From NCBI RefSeq assembly GCF_029433105.1, contig NZ_JARNTW010000007.1, positions 124,001-188,000 of the forward strand: DNA of 64,000 bases. Direction: 5' to 3'. The notes below the pieces were generated by a model, which worked only from the letters and a program-made list of their open reading frames with translations, did no database searches and was not told where the DNA came from. Source of the DNA: Runella sp. MFBS21 (GTDB lineage Bacteria; Bacteroidota; Bacteroidia; Cytophagales; Spirosomataceae). Position 1 is the first letter of the stretch. Each line of letters begins with the position of its first letter. This document shows, piece after piece, positions 60,740 through 64,000 of the stretch. The translations under genes were made by a program, and so were the position numbers.

Positions 60740-63694
60740 ATGTCAAAATTCAATCGAATTAACAACATCACCGGCTGGCTCGTATTTGCAGTAGCGCTGG
60801 TAACTTATGTGCTTACTGTGGAGCGTACCGCTAGTTTTTGGGACTGTGGCGAATTTATCGCCTGCGCTTACAAACTACAAGTGCCCCACCCACCTGGTGC
60901 TCCTTTATTTCTTTTGATAGGTCGGATGTTTTCGTTGCTCTCCTTTGGAGATGTGACCAAAGTGGCCTATTGGATTAATATGGTTTCGGTAGTATCAAGT
61001 GCTTTTACTATCTTGTTTCTATTCTGGACAATCTCCCTTTTAGCCCGCAAAGTCATTGGTAAAAAAGACGATGAACTTACGCAAGGAGAGACTTTTGCGG
61101 TATTAGGTGCTGGTATGGTAGGTGCTTTGGCATATACTTTCTCTGATTCTTTTTGGTTTTCGGCAGTTGAAGCAGAAGTATATGGACTTTCGTCGTTTTT
61201 TACTGCCATTGTGATTTGGGCGGTATTCAAATGGGAGCGCATCGAAGACGAAGCAGCCGCCAATCGTTGGCTTATTTTTACTTTCTATTTGGTAGGGCTT
61301 TCGATAGGTGTTCACTTGCTCAATCTTGTGACGATACCTGCTTTGGCACTGGTTTATTATTTCAAAAAATACAAACAACCTACACTTTGGGGCGGGGTTG
61401 CTGCTTTCTTGGGAGGATTGGTAGTATTAGTAATTATCAATTCGGGGGTAATTGTATGGCTCCCTTCCATGGCTGGTAAGTTTGAAATCTTTTTTGTAAA
61501 TACTTTAGGTGCGCCCTATTCGATGGGTATTTTATTTTTCCTAGTTTTATTTATTGGGGCGCTAGTATGGGGAATCATATATACTGCTAAAAAAGAAAAA
61601 GTACTGTGGAACACGGCACTTTTGGCTTTTGCTTTTGTAGTGATAGGTTATTCTTCTTATTTCTTAGTATTGGTGCGTTCAAACTTCAATCCTCCTATCA
61701 ACGAAAATGACCCTAGTGATGTCATTAGCTATGTGTCTTACCTCAAACGGGAGCAATATGGTAGTCGTCCGTTGTTGTTTGGGCCTGTGTTTACGGCACG
61801 TCCTGTAAGTTCAGAAAAAGGAGAGCCGATGTATCGCAAAGCCAATGGGCGTTATGTGATTGCAGATTATCGCCCTGAGTATGTCTACGAGAAAAACCAA
61901 CAAATGCTATTTCCACGGGTGCACAGCAATCAGATGAATCACCCTCAGTTGTACCGTGAAAAACTAGGTTTAGCAGAAGGACAAAAACCCTCTATGGGCG
62001 ATAACCTTTCGTTTTTCTTTTCTCATCAATTAGGCCATATGTATTGGCGCTATTTCTTGTGGAATTTTGTGGGCCGTGAAAGTGATGAAGAAGGTGCAGG
62101 CGGTTTGCGCCCTTGGGAGACTTCTGCTGGGTTGCCTGCCCCAATGGCCAACAATCCCGGACGTGACAATTATTATATGATTCCATTTTTATTGGGTCTT
62201 TTGGGTATACTTGGTCAAGCTTTCCGTCGTAAAAATGATTTACTCGTTACGGGGTTACTGTTTATGATGATGGGTATAGCGCTGGTAGTTTACCTCAACT
62301 CCCCTCCTGTAGAGCCTCGTGAGCGAGATTATATTTATGTAGGTTCGTTTTACATCTTTGCTTTCTGGATTGGATTAGGAGTAGTATTTATCTATGATTT
62401 CTTATCAAAGGTCCTTCCTTCGGCTAGTACGCGTGCAGGTTTGGCTACAGTACTTGGTTTGGCGGCGCCTATCCTGATGGGAGCCAAAGGGTGGGACAAT
62501 CACGATAGAAGTAATCGATATCACTCGGTTGATTTTGCCAAAAACCTCTTAAATTCTTGTGCTCCAAACGCCATTTTGTTTACGGGTGGAGATAACGACA
62601 CCTTCCCTTTATGGTATGTGCAGGAGGTAGAAGGCTTCCGTACAGATGTACGAGTATGTAACTTAAGTTTATTAGGAACGGATTGGTACATTGGCCAGAT
62701 GAAACGTAAAACATATGAGTCTGATCCACTGCCAATTTCGTTGGATTATGCAAATTTTGCCGCTGGCAAAAATGACATTGTACCTTTTTATGAAATGCCT
62801 GCTGTAAAAAATGGTATTAATCTTAAAGAGTATATTGCATTGGTAAAACAAAACAATGCCGCGATTCAAGTCCCACTTACCAGCGGCGAAATGACCAGTA
62901 TTTTGCCTTCTTCGGTGCTAGTATTGGGGATTAACTCAGATGAAGTGAAGAAAATGAAAATTCTTAAACCTGAGCTAGCTTCGTTTGTAAAAGATACTAT
63001 GCAGTGGACCATGGGTAAGCGTGACCTTTATAAGTCAGATTTAATCATGCTTGATATGATTGCAACTAATGACTGGAAACGCCCGATTTACTTCTCAGGA
63101 ACCCTTACCAACGACAATTACTTGAACCTGAAAGAGTTTATGCAGCTCGAAGGTTATGCGTATCGATTGCTTCCTGTACGTGTACCAGGTGCTACAGATG
63201 GCTATGTCAATACGGATGTAATGGCTAACAACCTCATGAAGAAAACCTTCTGGCGCGAGTTGGATAATCCAAATACATACTACGATGGTACTTACAAAGG
63301 CTCGCCTGCGTTTTCGGCTCGTATTGCTTTTATGAGACTGGTGGATCAGCTCATTCGGGAAGGTAAAAATGACAAAGCCAAAGAAGCCTTGAATTTTATA
63401 TTGGCAAAAATGCCTGATAAGACTATCCCTTATGACCAGATATCGGCAAACTATGTCAATTATCTTTTCATTTTGGGAGAAAACAAAAAAGCGATTGAGA
63501 TTGCGACGGTGATGGGCGCACGTGCCGAAGAAATGTTGAAATACAATGTTCAGCATCATGTAAATAATGATACTAACATTCAGCTTTATATCTTGCAAAC
63601 TATCGCCAATGCGTGTAGGGAAGGTAAGCAAGAAGCAATGGCGAAAAAATACGAAACACTTCTACAGCAGTATATGACTGTGTTGGGGGGATAG
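60740..63694 (+). CDS. DUF2723/GT117 family polytopic membrane protein
   Basis: The 984-residue protein has about 12 TM helices in its first 590 residues, with the DUF2723 opening VERTASFWDCGEFIACAYKL and PHPPGAPLFLLIGR that places catalytic-type Asp and Glu on the first periplasmic loop, as in GT-C glycosyltransferases such as protein O-mannosyltransferases. The C-terminal 300 residues are soluble (GGDNDTFPLWYVQEVEGFRT and following) with TPR-like helices at the end. The family is restricted largely to Bacteroidota and is proposed to glycosylate exported proteins. It ends at a bidirectional terminator. Confidence 0.92.
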   Translation: MSKFNRINNITGWLVFAVALVTYVLTVERTASFWDCGEFIACAYKLQVPHPPGAPLFLLIGRMFSLLSFGDVTKVAYWINMVSVVSSAFTILFLFWTISLLARKVIGKKDDELTQGETFAVLGAGMVGALAYTFSDSFWFSAVEAEVYGLSSFFTAIVIWAVFKWERIEDEAAANRWLIFTFYLVGLSIGVHLLNLVTIPALALVYYFKKYKQPTLWGGVAAFLGGLVVLVIINSGVIVWLPSMAGKFEIFFVNTLGAPYSMGILFFLVLFIGALVWGIIYTAKKEKVLWNTALLAFAFVVIGYSSYFLVLVRSNFNPPINENDPSDVISYVSYLKREQYGSRPLLFGPVFTARPVSSEKGEPMYRKANGRYVIADYRPEYVYEKNQQMLFPRVHSNQMNHPQLYREKLGLAEGQKPSMGDNLSFFFSHQLGHMYWRYFLWNFVGRESDEEGAGGLRPWETSAGLPAPMANNPGRDNYYMIPFLLGLLGILGQAFRRKNDLLVTGLLFMMMGIALVVYLNSPPVEPRERDYIYVGSFYIFAFWIGLGVVFIYDFLSKVLPSASTRAGLATVLGLAAPILMGAKGWDNHDRSNRYHSVDFAKNLLNSCAPNAILFTGGDNDTFPLWYVQEVEGFRTDVRVCNLSLLGTDWYIGQMKRKTYESDPLPISLDYANFAAGKNDIVPFYEMPAVKNGINLKEYIALVKQNNAAIQVPLTSGEMTSILPSSVLVLGINSDEVKKMKILKPELASFVKDTMQWTMGKRDLYKSDLIMLDMIATNDWKRPIYFSGTLTNDNYLNLKEFMQLEGYAYRLLPVRVPGATDGYVNTDVMANNLMKKTFWRELDNPNTYYDGTYKGSPAFSARIAFMRLVDQLIREGKNDKAKEALNFILAKMPDKTIPYDQISANYVNYLFILGENKKAIEIATVMGARAEEMLKYNVQHHVNNDTNIQLYILQTIANACREGKQEAMAKKYETLLQQYMTVLGG

Positions 63695-63712
63695 TCTTTC
63701 AGAAAGAAAAAT

Positions 63713-63751
63713 AAAAAAGGGTAGTGAGATTCTCTCGCTACCCTTTTTTTT
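63713..63751. terminator. Bidirectional terminator between the DUF2723 and DUF423 genes
   Basis: GGGTAGTGAGA (63719-63729) pairs with TCTCGCTACCC (63733-63743) with one G-U pair and a 3-nt loop. Runs of A on the left and T on the right give a U-tail on either strand. It serves the two convergent genes. Confidence 0.9.
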
Positions 63752-63765
63752 ATGCACAGCTAAAT

Positions 63766-64000
63766 TTATGATTTCGTAGCCCCCAAGAAAAGCAATAGCC
63801 AGCCTACAATCATCAATGTACCTCCGATAGGAGCCACTGCTCCAAACGCTTTGATACCCGTAAAACAAATGGTATATAAAGCACCCGAAAAAATAATAAC
63901 ACCTCCGAGCGTGGCATAGCCGGCCCAATTGTACCACTTGGCTGCGGACACAGAAGCATTTTGCAGTAAAATGCTAATCAGAATCAAAGCTAAGGCGTGA
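63766..64000 (-). CDS. DUF423 family small membrane protein, C-terminal part (runs off the window)
   Basis: The frame reads leftward from the window edge to a stop at 63766, giving about 78 residues; the N-terminus is outside. HALALILISILL at the edge, TLGGVIIFSGALYTICFTG, AFGAVAPIGGTLMIVGWL and LLLFLGATKS are the second half of a DUF423 protein, a family of about 120-130 residues with four TM helices (YgdD-like). The function of the family is unknown. The apparent internal start at 63987 is a TTG within the longer frame and should not be used. Confidence 0.87.
   Translation of the reverse strand, partial: HALALILISILLQNASVSAAKWYNWAGYATLGGVIIFSGALYTICFTGIKAFGAVAPIGGTLMIVGWLLLFLGATKS

Overview
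The window looks like a chromosomal segment of a Bacteroidota bacterium, most likely of the Cytophagales (Spirosomaceae-like). The evidence is two SusC/SusD outer-membrane pairs, an ECF sigma/FecR regulator pair, a type IX secretion C-terminal sorting domain, a PorT-like beta-barrel, a GT117/DUF2723 membrane protein and TAnnTTTG-like promoter elements. Order and family are inferred from gene content only. No rRNA, tRNA or prophage genes were seen.

Layout. 1-4.1 kb: start of a GH43 glycosidase, an NTF2-like protein, an HpcH/HpaI aldolase, a two-TM SLATT/DUF4231 protein, a CBM9-like protein and a HigB/HigA-type toxin-antitoxin pair. 4.3-15.3 kb (minus strand): a sugar-acid locus reading ECF sigma, FecR, SusC (with STN domain), SusD, GntP permease, mannonate-dehydratase-like protein and glucarate dehydratase. 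The aldolase at 1.2 kb could supply the next step of glucarate breakdown. 15.6-18.9 kb: a cold-shock-domain protein, then a gluconate-2-dehydrogenase subunit 3/GMC oxidoreductase pair. 18.9-26.4 kb: by eye a more AT-rich accessory block with a subclass B1 metallo-beta-lactamase lipoprotein, a serine beta-lactamase-like hydrolase, a Crp/Fnr gene fragment, a MuiA/DUF4139 protein carrying an inserted SusC-type module, DUF2200, a RibD-C/DHFR-like protein and a two-gene Septu-like (PtuA/PtuB) defence system.

26.4-40.1 kb: thyA, then a starch/alpha-glucan utilisation locus. Its first gene encodes an unusual regulator, with two starch-binding-like domains outside the membrane, seven TM helices and a cytoplasmic AraC HTH. 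Between it and susC are two copies of a 22-bp dyad that fit operator sites. Then come SusC, SusD, a SusE-like lipoprotein with three starch-binding repeats, and two GH13 enzymes, the second with a T9SS tail. 40.1-42.9 kb: an overlapping three-gene minus-strand operon (lipocalin-like protein, MerR regulator, 665-aa protein of unknown family). 43-50.4 kb: two large B12 enzymes, IcmF and MetH. 50.7-52.6 kb: three envelope proteins. 52.9-54.7 kb: an Lrp regulator and a REP-associated tyrosine transposase (RAYT), separated by a tandem array of 122- and 139-bp units. Each unit combines palindromic REP elements with sequence from the 3' end of lrp. Derived palindromes recur at 54.86 and 56.5 kb. 55-64 kb: small accessory genes, an AraC regulator, an FAD dehydrogenase, a CoA pyrophosphatase, a DUF2723 protein and a truncated DUF423 gene.

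The most notable items are the RAYT/REP array seeded by a host gene's 3' end, the transmembrane starch-sensing AraC regulator with its paired operators, and the Septu-like defence pair.
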